A DNA stretch of 14,726 bases, taken from assembly GCA_046703545.1 (NCBI GenBank), contig JBJKSX010000018.1, positions 1-14,726 on the forward strand, written 5' to 3'. The notes under the pieces were generated by a model. The model had not been told where the DNA came from. It saw nothing but the letters and a program-made list of their open reading frames with translations, and searched no databases. This stretch comes from JAJZOM01 sp046703545. Lineage in GTDB: Archaea; Thermoplasmatota; Thermoplasmata; Thermoplasmatales; Thermoplasmataceae. Numbering within the stretch: the first letter of the stretch is position 1; each line of letters opens with the position of its first letter. This document shows positions 5,955 through 13,034 of this stretch, piece after piece. Made by a program: the position numbers and the translations under genes.

Positions 5955-7544
5955 CTACTGCGCCTCCCTGAAGCAAAGGTCTGCAGGGCATTTTCCTGAG
6001 ATGTGGTCCTCTATTTCATCCCGGAAGTACTTGATTGAGTCCATGAACATTCTGGCGCTTGCCTGCCCCAGGCCGCAGATTGAGCCCTTCAGCATTACAT
6101 CAGCAGTTTCCCTGGCCTTCTCAAGGTCTTCAGGGGTTGCCTCCCCATGCTTGAGATTGGTGAACAGTGCCTTCAGGTCGGATGTTCCGTAACGGCAGGG
6201 CATGCATTTTCCGCATGATTCGCGCTCGAAGAAGGACTCAATATTCTCGAGCATGTCAACCATGCACCTGTCCTTTGAAATTGCGATCATTGAGCCTGTC
6301 CCCAAACCTGCCCCCGCTTCCTTTACAGAGTCAAAATCAAGACTCAGGATTCCTTTCTCTGAGGGGAGTATCCCGCCGGAGAGCCCCCCAGGGAGAATCG
6401 CCTTCAGTTCGTAGAGCCCTGTCCCCCCGATGTCAGTAAGGAGGGTTGAACTCGTGGTTCCATATGGCAGAAAGTACGGCCCGGGATGCTCAATATCTCC
6501 TGTCAGGCAGTATGCTTTCTTTCCCAGCTTGGCATTACCAGTTTTTCCATGTTCCCTGAGCCTTTCAAGGAAGTAGAGAAGCGTTTCCACGTTGTCAATA
6601 AGTGTTGGCTTTCCAAAGAGCCCCACCTCGGCTGGATATGGAGGCCTGAGCCTTGGCTCGCTCCTTCTGCCCTCCACTGCTTCCATCAGTGCACTTTCCT
6701 CTCCAGTGATGTAGTGCCCAGGGATCCTCAGTATTCTCATTGCGGGAAGCCCTGACAGAATGTCCTTGCCCCCAAGATATTCCCTGGAGTCTTCCCAAGC
6801 CTTTTTGAGCCTTTTCTCCGATTCAACATATTCATGCTTCAGGGCAATAATGATCTGGTCTGCACCCACCGATAGAGCGGCAATGAGTGAAGCCTCAATA
6901 AGATCATATGGGCTGGATTCCATGAGCACCCTGTCTTTGAAAGTTCCAGGTTCGCCCTCATGGGCATTCACCAGGAGGAATTTCTCCTTCTCTTCAGAAT
7001 CAAGAACAGCCTTCCATTTTATATAGGCGGGGAATCCGGAGCCTCCGAAACCCTTCAAGCTGATGCCGTTGACGAAGTCAACAATATAGCCTCCGGACGG
7101 GTCATCTAGAACTGACAAGAGGGAGTGGAATCCATCCCTCTCAAGGAAATCCTGAAGGTTTGAAGATTTGGGAAAGCCTGAATCGTAGGGCCCGATTTTC
7201 AGTTCCTTTGTATTTGAACCGTCAATCTGGTAATATTTGCCATTGGACCATGCAACAGGGGCGTGTTCACAGTATCCAAGGCAGGAAACGATCTCGGTGT
7301 CGTCATCAACGAAATTCTTGAGCTTTTCTGTTTCAGATTTTCCGCCCTTCAGGCGGCAGGGCAGTCCCCTGCAGACCTTCATCTTCCTGTTGTCCTGCCT
7401 GTAGAAGCTCCAGATGCTTTCCGCTTCGTATGGCATCAAACCATGTTTCTCTGCCAGTTTTTTGACGTTTTCCACAGAATCTTCATTCCTGTCAGATATG
7501 CCAATCAATTCCTCAAGAAATTCCATCTCATTTTGTTGATTCAT
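5955..7544 (-). CDS. NuoE-NuoF fusion: NAD(P)H-linked diaphorase subunit of formate dehydrogenase
   Basis: A 529-residue fusion of two complex I-type subunits. Residues about 5-115 are NuoE-like: a helical part (EKHGLMPYEAESIWSFY), then a thioredoxin-like [2Fe-2S] domain with Cys58, Cys63, Cys88 and Cys92. Residues about 130-515 are NuoF-like: FMN segment GFGGSGFP (165-172) and NAHEGEPGTFKDR (193-205), NAD-binding segment HYITGEESAL (277-286), EPRLRPPYPAEVGL, and the [4Fe-4S] site Cys444, 447, 450 with Cys490 in ICGLG. The end, HISGKCPADLC, resembles the linker that in HydB-type subunits leads to a C-terminal ferredoxin, but the protein stops there. Its role is inferred to be electron transfer between FdhA clusters, FMN and NAD(P)+. 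It is the first gene of a two-gene operon; the stop is 2 bp before fdhA. The ATG at 7544 has only an AGGGG-like ribosome site 8 nt upstream. His195 replaces the Asp of the usual NADE motif. Confidence 0.92.
   Translation of the reverse strand: MNQQNEMEFLEELIGISDRNEDSVENVKKLAEKHGLMPYEAESIWSFYRQDNRKMKVCRGLPCRLKGGKSETEKLKNFVDDDTEIVSCLGYCEHAPVAWSNGKYYQIDGSNTKELKIGPYDSGFPKSSNLQDFLERDGFHSLLSVLDDPSGGYIVDFVNGISLKGFGGSGFPAYIKWKAVLDSEEKEKFLLVNAHEGEPGTFKDRVLMESSPYDLIEASLIAALSVGADQIIIALKHEYVESEKRLKKAWEDSREYLGGKDILSGLPAMRILRIPGHYITGEESALMEAVEGRRSEPRLRPPYPAEVGLFGKPTLIDNVETLLYFLERLREHGKTGNAKLGKKAYCLTGDIEHPGPYFLPYGTTSSTLLTDIGGTGLYELKAILPGGLSGGILPSEKGILSLDFDSVKEAGAGLGTGSMIAISKDRCMVDMLENIESFFERESCGKCMPCRYGTSDLKALFTNLKHGEATPEDLEKARETADVMLKGSICGLGQASARMFMDSIKYFRDEIEDHISGKCPADLCFREAQ
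5963..5968 (-). promoter_or_regulatory. Shine-Dalgarno sequence of fdhA
   Basis: GGGAGG on the minus strand, 10 nt before the ATG at 5952 and inside the end of the upstream gene. It fixes the fdhA start and suggests translation coupled to the NuoE-NuoF gene. Confidence 0.7.
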
Positions 7545-7583
7545 TTTTAATGCCCCTTTATCTCCTGAACCGGATCATATGCA

Positions 7584-7636
7584 GATGAAAACAGAATGAA
7601 CACACCGCATTGAATGCACAATTCTGTTTAATCATC
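7584..7636. promoter_or_regulatory. Long imperfect inverted repeat upstream of the formate dehydrogenase operon
   Basis: AAACAGAAT (7589-7597) matches ATTCTGTTT (7621-7629) as a perfect 9-bp inverted repeat. Outside it GATG (7584-7587) pairs with CATC (7633-7636), giving 13 pairs in all with a 1- against 3-base internal loop. Between the arms is the 11-bp palindrome GCATTGAATGC (7607-7617). The element starts 40 bp before the NuoE-NuoF ATG. It may be an operator for control by formate, metal or redox state, or a hairpin in a longer leader. I could not place a convincing TATA box; GCATATGATC near 7573-7582 is the best candidate. Confidence 0.5.
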
Positions 7637-7690
7637 GAATCAAAGAATAGTTTTTACTAATTCATTATGCCTAACATATGCGGTTTTGAC

Positions 7691-7713
7691 CCAAAGGAAA
7701 AACATTCCGGAAT
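7691..7713 (-). terminator. Palindrome plus T-rich tract after the 7736 hydrolase gene
   Basis: Reading on the minus strand, the 10-bp palindrome ATTCCGGAAT (7704-7713) is followed by GTTTTTCCTTT. It begins 22 nt past the TAG stop of the hydrolase gene. A T-rich tract is the usual archaeal termination signal, so the repair-hydrolase transcript may end here before the formate dehydrogenase operon. Confidence 0.35.
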
Positions 7714-7735
7714 AGGGCACAGTTAAGGAAATTGC

Positions 7736-8383
7736 CTATTCGGCATTGACAGCTTCTTCAATAAACCCGAAAGTCTCTGAGGCCACTTTCGTGAGATATT
7801 CCAGGGACCTGGCATAATTCCCCGCAACTTCCAGCACGTGGTTTGCATCAGGGAATGAGACCAACCTCACGTTTTCCCTCCCTCTGATTTTGGCCATCGC
7901 CCCACTACCAAATGCGGGATCATTGTCCCCCACGAGCACAAGTGCATTAGGTGTGGTCTGGATGAATTCAACAGTGGGTTCAAGAGGAGTCTGGAAAATA
8001 TGGTCTTTCACATTGCTGAAAGTTTTCTGGCACAGTATCGAGACAATGTATGTTCCAATGCTTTTGGAAATGAAAATCACCTTTCTGTACCGGTGCTTAT
8101 TCAGGAAATTCTTGAGCGCACCGGATATTTCCTCAACAGTTTCACCTATATCTGAATTAGTGGATCCGCCCCGATTCGCGTGAAATCCATATTCGATGCT
8201 CAGGACATCTGAGCCAGCCTCATATGCAGGAATCGCGGAGTACCACAGGAGAGGGGCATCCTTGTAATATGCCTGGCCGGGGAATATCACTGTAAGAATT
8301 TCCGCAGGTTTCTCATGGCATCTGTATGTGTACTCGGCAGGTTTTCCATGACTTGAGTCAATTTGAATGGTCTTGATGTTCAT
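7736..8383 (-). CDS. Small alpha/beta hydrolase
   Basis: A 215-residue single-domain alpha/beta hydrolase without a signal peptide or cap domain, so probably cytoplasmic. Visible elements: FPGQAYYKDAP (34-44) as the oxyanion-loop segment after the first core strand, the nucleophile elbow ISKSIGT with Ser108 (a Ser-x-Ser-x-Gly variant of Gly-x-Ser-x-Gly), an acid in GDNDPAF (Asp153 or Asp155) and His182 in DANHVLEV. The triad therefore looks intact, but I cannot name the substrate. The start at 8383 has GTGGAG ending 4 nt upstream and lies 20 bp after the stop of the alkyltransferase-endonuclease V gene, so the two are probably cotranscribed. Nothing in the sequence ties the hydrolase to DNA repair. 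The stop codon lies in the loop of a 4-bp TGCC/GGCA stem, too short to weigh heavily. Confidence 0.85.
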   Translation of the reverse strand: MNIKTIQIDSSHGKPAEYTYRCHEKPAEILTVIFPGQAYYKDAPLLWYSAIPAYEAGSDVLSIEYGFHANRGGSTNSDIGETVEEISGALKNFLNKHRYRKVIFISKSIGTYIVSILCQKTFSNVKDHIFQTPLEPTVEFIQTTPNALVLVGDNDPAFGSGAMAKIRGRENVRLVSFPDANHVLEVAGNYARSLEYLTKVASETFGFIEEAVNAE

Positions 8384-8387
8384 AATG

Positions 8388-8393
8388 CTCCAC
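8388..8393 (-). promoter_or_regulatory. Shine-Dalgarno sequence of the small hydrolase
   Basis: GTGGAG on the minus strand, separated by four bases from the ATG at 8383. The spacing is short but usable. It supports internal translation from a transcript that starts at the repair gene. Confidence 0.5.
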
Positions 8394-8403
8394 TTTTTTT
8401 GCT

Positions 8404-9378
8404 TTAGCGCGGTATGAGGTTAAAGGATTTGGCCACTTTTTGTTGGCCGTTGTTCCTCCCAGATTCAACCCTTAGCTTTACGCTCTCATCATGAGCCATC
8501 TTCAGGAGCCTGGGGTAGCTGTCTCCATATCTCGCTTTCAGGAATTTTATGGAAGAATCAAGAGACACACGGTTGCCCACACTTACAATGGCCTTCCCGT
8601 TCATCTGGTAGGCAACCCTCTCCTCATTCATTGTGATCCATTTTCCCTCCTTCTTTCCAGTGAGCAGGGATTTGGCAACGCCTATGGTTGGTATTCCAAG
8701 CTTCATTCCTGCGAAAGAGGCAAGGCCAATGTGCCTTGGGTGAAGGTAACCATTGGCATCCACAAGAAGCAGACCGTCGTATCCTTCTGACAGTTCCCTG
8801 ATGAACTTGAACTCCCTGTATGAAAGATATCCCGGAATGTATGGGAAAGTCACAGGCATGACCGCTCTACGCACCTCGATGGAGCCATCTTCTTCCACAA
8901 CCATCGCCCCGTATCCGGTGAAATCGTCATACGATACATCAACTGCAGCGAGCTTCTCTTCAGTGAATTCATCCTCCTGCGACACCTTTGTCCCCATTTC
9001 CTCCTGTTCCTTCTTCATGGCCTCAAGAGGCTTTGTGCTCTGAAAATCTTCAAAAAGAGCCTTGTCAAAATCAGGGATCGTTCCGCCTTCAACTCTGACG
9101 CCATCATTGCCCAACCTCCGTATTTTTTCCAATGAGCCGTCCGGGTGCGTGAATTTCCCCACACTGCCATCCGAACGCACGACCTTGTAGCATGGAGTTC
9201 CAACAGGATCAGGATTGATGGACAGCATGTAACCGCATGCCCTGGCTGCCACAACATCGCCCAATGCCCTTGCGAGTGCCCCATAGGTTGTGACCATGCC
9301 TTCCGGGATCTGCCTAACCAGGCTGTAGAAGTATCCGTAAAGATCATAGTCACTGTAATCCACCAATTTCCCTGTCAT
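8404..9378 (-). CDS. Bifunctional alkyltransferase-like / endonuclease V fusion protein
   Basis: A 324-residue DNA-repair fusion. Residues about 10-105 match the C-terminal domain of O6-alkylguanine-DNA alkyltransferase: IPEGMVTTYGALARALG, the recognition-helix segment AARACGYML, Asn-Pro, and the acceptor Cys63 in PCYKVV. The family consensus there is PCHR, so His is replaced by Tyr and Arg by Lys. Residues about 118-310 are endonuclease V, which nicks near deaminated bases such as inosine: Asp147 in AVDVSY, PYIPGYLSYRE with Glu189, VDANGYLHPR with Asp207, and IPTIGVAKS. The bacterial Gly-His motif is Gly-Asn here (268-269). The same fusion has been described as bifunctional in Ferroplasma acidarmanus. 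The frame also has a GTG at 9387, but the ATG at 9378 is 27 bp from a TATA-like box. The small hydrolase follows in the same direction. Confidence 0.93.
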   Translation of the reverse strand: MTGKLVDYSDYDLYGYFYSLVRQIPEGMVTTYGALARALGDVVAARACGYMLSINPDPVGTPCYKVVRSDGSVGKFTHPDGSLEKIRRLGNDGVRVEGGTIPDFDKALFEDFQSTKPLEAMKKEQEEMGTKVSQEDEFTEEKLAAVDVSYDDFTGYGAMVVEEDGSIEVRRAVMPVTFPYIPGYLSYREFKFIRELSEGYDGLLLVDANGYLHPRHIGLASFAGMKLGIPTIGVAKSLLTGKKEGKWITMNEERVAYQMNGKAIVSVGNRVSLDSSIKFLKARYGDSYPRLLKMAHDESVKLRVESGRNNGQQKVAKSFNLIPR

Positions 9379-9400
9379 ACCATTCACTAGAATATGGTTT

Positions 9401-9410
9401 ACATTATGAA
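9401..9410 (-). promoter_or_regulatory. TATA-like box for the repair fusion gene
   Basis: TTCATAATGT on the minus strand, centred about 27 bp before the ATG at 9378 and only 18 bp before the GTG at 9387. The spacing favours a leaderless transcript at 9378. The divergent exporter promoter is in the same 92-bp region. Confidence 0.4.
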
Positions 9411-9442
9411 CCTTGCAATACAGGCAAATAATAAGGAAAACC

Positions 9443-9452
9443 TAAATAAATA
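9443..9452 (+). promoter_or_regulatory. TATA box of the MMPL exporter gene
   Basis: TAAATAAATA, centred about 24 bp before the ATG at 9471, so the transcript is probably leaderless. CCTA and TAGG flank the box as a short inverted repeat (9441-9454). Confidence 0.55.
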
Positions 9453-9470
9453 GGCAACGATTTAAGCGCG

Positions 9471-12400
9471 ATGTTTGAGGGTTCCTTCGAAAAAATAGGC
9501 AGCTTTTCAGCAAGAAACAGCGGGAAGGTAATAATCTTCTGGATTGTACTGCTGATTGTTCTTGCCCCTTTTGCCAGCCTGTTGTTTTCACAGACTTCGT
9601 ATGATATTGGAAGCAGCATAGCGCCTCCAAATGCAATGTCAACCAAGGCTGCAAACCTGCAGAGCACTTACTTCGGAGGAAACGGTTCAGGTTCAGGCAA
9701 CAATAGCATGGTCATTGTCACCACTGGCACAGACGTGAACAGCAATTCTGCTGTTATGGCCCTCATGAACAGCCAGAACCAAGTGAATTCAACTCTCTTG
9801 CAGCAGGGAATCTCGTCCAACTTCACATCCATTTTTGGAGTTGAGAACAGCACCCTTTCCGGCGTTGCCCAACTGGCATCTGCGTTTGTTAACGGGACCT
9901 ATCCGCTGATTCAGAGCCTCAATAACCAGTCCTACCAGATAAACGGAACACTCAATGCCCTTTCAGGGATCATCTACGGTTCTGCATTGGCATATTACTC
10001 CAACTATACAGTATCTCACAGCAATACATCGGCGTACTACACTGCCTTAGGCTTCGTAACCTCACTCAATCTGCCCTCAGAGCTCCAGCCCATTGCCACG
10101 ACTTATGTGAACAGCTTTTCTGATTTTGCCAACAGTACCGGAGGAACTCCCATTGAACTGAATGCTTCAGTGGACCAAGCCATAACCAGCCCGGCTTCCC
10201 AGTTCTACTATCTGCAGAATAACATATATTCGGCACCGCTCTACAACATGAGCTATTCCATCAACCAGAATTTCTCATTCATACAGTTCCTTTCAAACCC
10301 AACAAATTTCCCGAATGTTTTCAACCATAATTACACAAAGAACTACACAGTTGGCTTCCTGGCTTCACAGCTGGCGGGCCAGCCCGATCTGGTCAATTTC
10401 ACAAACAATCAGCTCTATCTTTCAGTGGAGGACCTTGTAAACGCTTCCTACGACTCGGGCCAGCTGATGTCTCTCTATCAGATTAACCAGACCACTGACC
10501 ATATGGTTTCCAACAGCACGGTGAAATACTTCAATGGAAGCCCCCTTGTTTCAATCAACAGAAACACCATCTTCAATTTTGTCCAGGACGTAAACAAATC
10601 TGGCAACCCAAATGTCACGGCCTACAAATATCTCACAGACGGCAGCTTCTCCGTATATCCTGCGGTCCCTGCAAGTTATGTATACCACCAGTTTGTGGGC
10701 TACGACAATACTACCATTATAACAATTCTCACCACCAGCACCAATCTATCCACAGCCCAGGTCAACCAGATCGAGAGGGTATACCACGATCAGCTTTCTC
10801 CCCTTGGGAATGCCAGTTATTACATTGCGGGCTCAGCAGCTTTGAGCAACCAGCTTGCCAGTGAATCGCTCACAGGAATGGTAAGGGCCCTCATCATAGG
10901 CATAGTGCTGTCGGTCATTATCGTGGGGATCTTTTTCAGGTCGCCCGTTGCAGCTTTCCTCCCACTGGCTGTGTTTGGGATGTCAGCAGCAATATCCATC
11001 TCCCTGAATGCACTTCTTTACAAATACATCCTCCATGGAACCATTTCATTCATTACGCCCACGCTATTGCTCATTCTTCTTCTGGGGCTATCCAGCGATT
11101 ATGTTGTTTACATAATGGCCAGGTACAGGAGGGAACTCAGGTACAAGAATGACGACGCAAACACTGCAGCGTCGGTGACATCCAGGTGGGCAGGCCATGC
11201 TGTGTTCACTTCCGGAATCACGGTGGGGCTCTCTTATCTGGTGCTGTGGGTTTCCGGTGTCCCAATATTCAGCGATTCAGGGCTTACTAATGCCATCGGC
11301 GTTGTGGTGACAATCCTCATCGCAAACACTTTCCTGATAGCTGTTCTTTCCAGAGCCAAATCGAAGGTGTTCTGGCCAAACAAGGTTCTTGAGGAGACTG
11401 CCCTCCCAGCAGAAAAAGGCATGAAGAAGGTCGCAAACTTCGTGGTAAACAACAAGGGAAAGATACTGGTCCTGTTCCTCATCAGCACCCTGGTTGGAAC
11501 ATACGTGTACTCAATCACCCCCACAAACATGGACGTGTTCAAACTGGTTCCAGCCAGTGGCGGTATCCAGGCCATTGAGGAAGTCAACAGCAGTTTCCAT
11601 GGTGATTTCTTCGAAAGGGGATTCCTGATACTTGAGTTTCCGAGCCCTGTTCTAGTGGGTTCAACCTATAACATGACAGAGATCAATGCCATAAGCGCGG
11701 TTGAGTCAAAACTCATCAACAGCACATACGTGACACAGGTTTATGGGCCAACCTTCCCATATGGGCAACCTGCCAGCGTAAATGTCTCGAGCGTTCCATC
11801 CCAGTTCCAGTCGCAGTATACAAGCCAGATCAATTCGTTCATAGGCAATGACAGCAGGTTTGTGATGATAGACTTCCAGCTCTCCCAACTTGCTTATGGG
11901 AACCAGCCATCCGCCTTTGTGAAGGATCTCCCACAGTACCTGTCAGGCACAACTGGGGCAGTGAAGAACATGTATGTTGGAGGAGTGACAGAATCACTCA
12001 ACAATGCTTACACCTTCACACTATCCACCTTTGTCAAGATGGTTCCAATTCTTGCGCTGGCAATATTCGTTGTCCTGCTTATTCAGATAAGCTCCCTGTT
12101 TACGCCGATCAGGCTCATCCTAATGGTTTTCGCATCAGTGATAATATCGCTGGCGCTTGCCTATGTGGCCCTCCATTACTACCTGGGGCTTCCCATCCTG
12201 ATCTTTTTGCCAATGTTCACGGTGATCACTCTCCTTGCCGTGGGGCTGGACTATGATATATTCATGGTGGCCCGTGTACGTGAGGAGGTGTACAAGGGTA
12301 ACACCGACGAAGAGGCCATCAAGACCAGCATCACTGAGAATGGCGGTGTCATCATAACTCTTGGGACACTCCTGTTTGCCACTTTCGGGTCACTTGCATT

Positions 12401-12569
12401 CAGTGGTATCGGGATAATCCAGGAGATCGGAATCGGGCTTGGCCTCGGCGTTCTCATTGACACATTCATAAGCTGGCCCTTCTTTGTTCCGGCAGTCATG
12501 CTATACCTCCACAAGTACAACTGGTGGCCCTCAAAACTCAAGGGCACCACCAAGAAGGATGAGGAGTAA
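9471..12569 (+). CDS. RND-superfamily MMPL-type exporter
   Basis: A 1032-residue inner-membrane transporter with the internal duplication of the RND/MMPL superfamily. First half: helix at about 17-38, a long outside loop to about 465, then a bundle of helices at about 468-635. Second half: helix at about 663-682, an outside loop to about 845, then helices to about 1010, and a lysine-rich tail. The paired MMPL signatures are visible at about 539 (GLSSDYVVYIMARYRREL) and 925 (GLDYDIFMVARVREE); their Asp residues in the membrane are the likely proton-relay sites. The substrate is unknown; relatives export lipids or hydrophobic compounds. By my count the first outside loop has about 26 N-x-S/T sequons, pointing to heavy N-glycosylation at an acid-exposed surface. 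It is transcribed alone, divergent from the repair fusion. The stop lies in a small GGAG/CTCC hairpin followed by a T-rich tract. Confidence 0.92.
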   Translation: MFEGSFEKIGSFSARNSGKVIIFWIVLLIVLAPFASLLFSQTSYDIGSSIAPPNAMSTKAANLQSTYFGGNGSGSGNNSMVIVTTGTDVNSNSAVMALMNSQNQVNSTLLQQGISSNFTSIFGVENSTLSGVAQLASAFVNGTYPLIQSLNNQSYQINGTLNALSGIIYGSALAYYSNYTVSHSNTSAYYTALGFVTSLNLPSELQPIATTYVNSFSDFANSTGGTPIELNASVDQAITSPASQFYYLQNNIYSAPLYNMSYSINQNFSFIQFLSNPTNFPNVFNHNYTKNYTVGFLASQLAGQPDLVNFTNNQLYLSVEDLVNASYDSGQLMSLYQINQTTDHMVSNSTVKYFNGSPLVSINRNTIFNFVQDVNKSGNPNVTAYKYLTDGSFSVYPAVPASYVYHQFVGYDNTTIITILTTSTNLSTAQVNQIERVYHDQLSPLGNASYYIAGSAALSNQLASESLTGMVRALIIGIVLSVIIVGIFFRSPVAAFLPLAVFGMSAAISISLNALLYKYILHGTISFITPTLLLILLLGLSSDYVVYIMARYRRELRYKNDDANTAASVTSRWAGHAVFTSGITVGLSYLVLWVSGVPIFSDSGLTNAIGVVVTILIANTFLIAVLSRAKSKVFWPNKVLEETALPAEKGMKKVANFVVNNKGKILVLFLISTLVGTYVYSITPTNMDVFKLVPASGGIQAIEEVNSSFHGDFFERGFLILEFPSPVLVGSTYNMTEINAISAVESKLINSTYVTQVYGPTFPYGQPASVNVSSVPSQFQSQYTSQINSFIGNDSRFVMIDFQLSQLAYGNQPSAFVKDLPQYLSGTTGAVKNMYVGGVTESLNNAYTFTLSTFVKMVPILALAIFVVLLIQISSLFTPIRLILMVFASVIISLALAYVALHYYLGLPILIFLPMFTVITLLAVGLDYDIFMVARVREEVYKGNTDEEAIKTSITENGGVIITLGTLLFATFGSLAFSGIGIIQEIGIGLGLGVLIDTFISWPFFVPAVMLYLHKYNWWPSKLKGTTKKDEE

Positions 12570-12586
12570 ATCTCCACTTCTTTTTC
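12563..12586 (+). terminator. Short hairpin and T-rich tract after the exporter gene
   Basis: GGAG (12563-12566) and CTCC (12572-12575) enclose a loop with the TAA stop, followed by ACTTCTTTTTC. A second weak stem, ATTGG/CCAAT at 12611-12627, is also followed by TTTT. The T-rich tract is the usual archaeal termination signal. Confidence 0.4.
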
Positions 12587-12674
12587 ATTGAATTCTAGAA
12601 GATAGCAATTATTGGCAAATCCCCAATTTTAGCAAATCTGTTGAATTTTTATCTGTTTAAAACCTAAGAAAGGA

Positions 12675-12684
12675 TTTTATATCA
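12675..12684 (+). promoter_or_regulatory. TATA box of the 75-residue protein gene
   Basis: TTTTATATCA, centred about 29 bp before the ATG at 12709, preceded by an A-rich segment (AAGAAAGGA). It predicts a transcript starting within a few bases of the start codon. Confidence 0.5.
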
Positions 12685-12708
12685 ATCACCTATCTACTTT
12701 CGAAGCCA

Positions 12709-12936
12709 ATGAAAACCTATCTAAAAGTAACTTTTTCCAGTGAAGGGGGGAAACCCAGTGAGGTAATAAATAGGTTGAGGTCTCTCGGATTCAAACCAGT
12801 GATCGGAGAACAGGATCTTATCTATGAATGGGGTGACAGCGCTACCACAGAAGACTCTATTTGGTTCGCTGATAAGATTCAGGCAACTCTTGAAGGGTTC
12901 AGGGTTATGTTCCAGATCGAAACACTGAACGACTGA
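12709..12936 (+). CDS. Small soluble protein, unknown function
   Basis: A 75-residue acidic protein I cannot assign to a family. The pattern suggests a compact beta-alpha-beta-beta-alpha-beta fold of ferredoxin-like type: strand at 2-9 (KTYLKVTF), helix at 15-27, strands at about 28-42 (FKPVIGEQDLIYEW), helix at 47-62, strand at 63-72 (FRVMFQIETL). There are no cysteines and no evident active-site motif; conserved-looking features are the central Tyr-Glu-Trp and Trp52. It has its own TATA box, starts 139 bp after the exporter, and is convergent with rnp4, so it is probably a single-gene transcript. CAGATC (12913-12918) and GATCTG (12935-12940) could pair around the end of the gene. The promoter and the regular fold pattern support a real gene. 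Confidence 0.65.
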   Translation: MKTYLKVTFSSEGGKPSEVINRLRSLGFKPVIGEQDLIYEWGDSATTEDSIWFADKIQATLEGFRVMFQIETLND

Positions 12937-13034
12937 TCTGATACAGAAGGCATTTCGAAACACAGTTCGTTGGTTCTGCAAAGTCAATTTATTCATACAA
13001 TTATAAGGGAATTCAAGCCGATTCCATTTTTCTT

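Noticed and set aside
5953..5991. ATG at 5991 as start of fdhA
   Set aside because: It would overlap the upstream gene and add 13 residues before the ferredoxin domain; the ATG at 5952 has a strong Shine-Dalgarno sequence.
7645..7663. GAATAGTTTTTACTAATTC as a second operator upstream of the NuoE-NuoF gene
   Set aside because: The symmetry is imperfect and A/T-rich; it could arise by chance and is weaker than the repeat at 7584-7636.
9379..9387. GTG at 9387 as start of the alkyltransferase-endonuclease V gene
   Set aside because: Only 18 bp from the TATA-like box, while the ATG at 9378 is at the usual distance.
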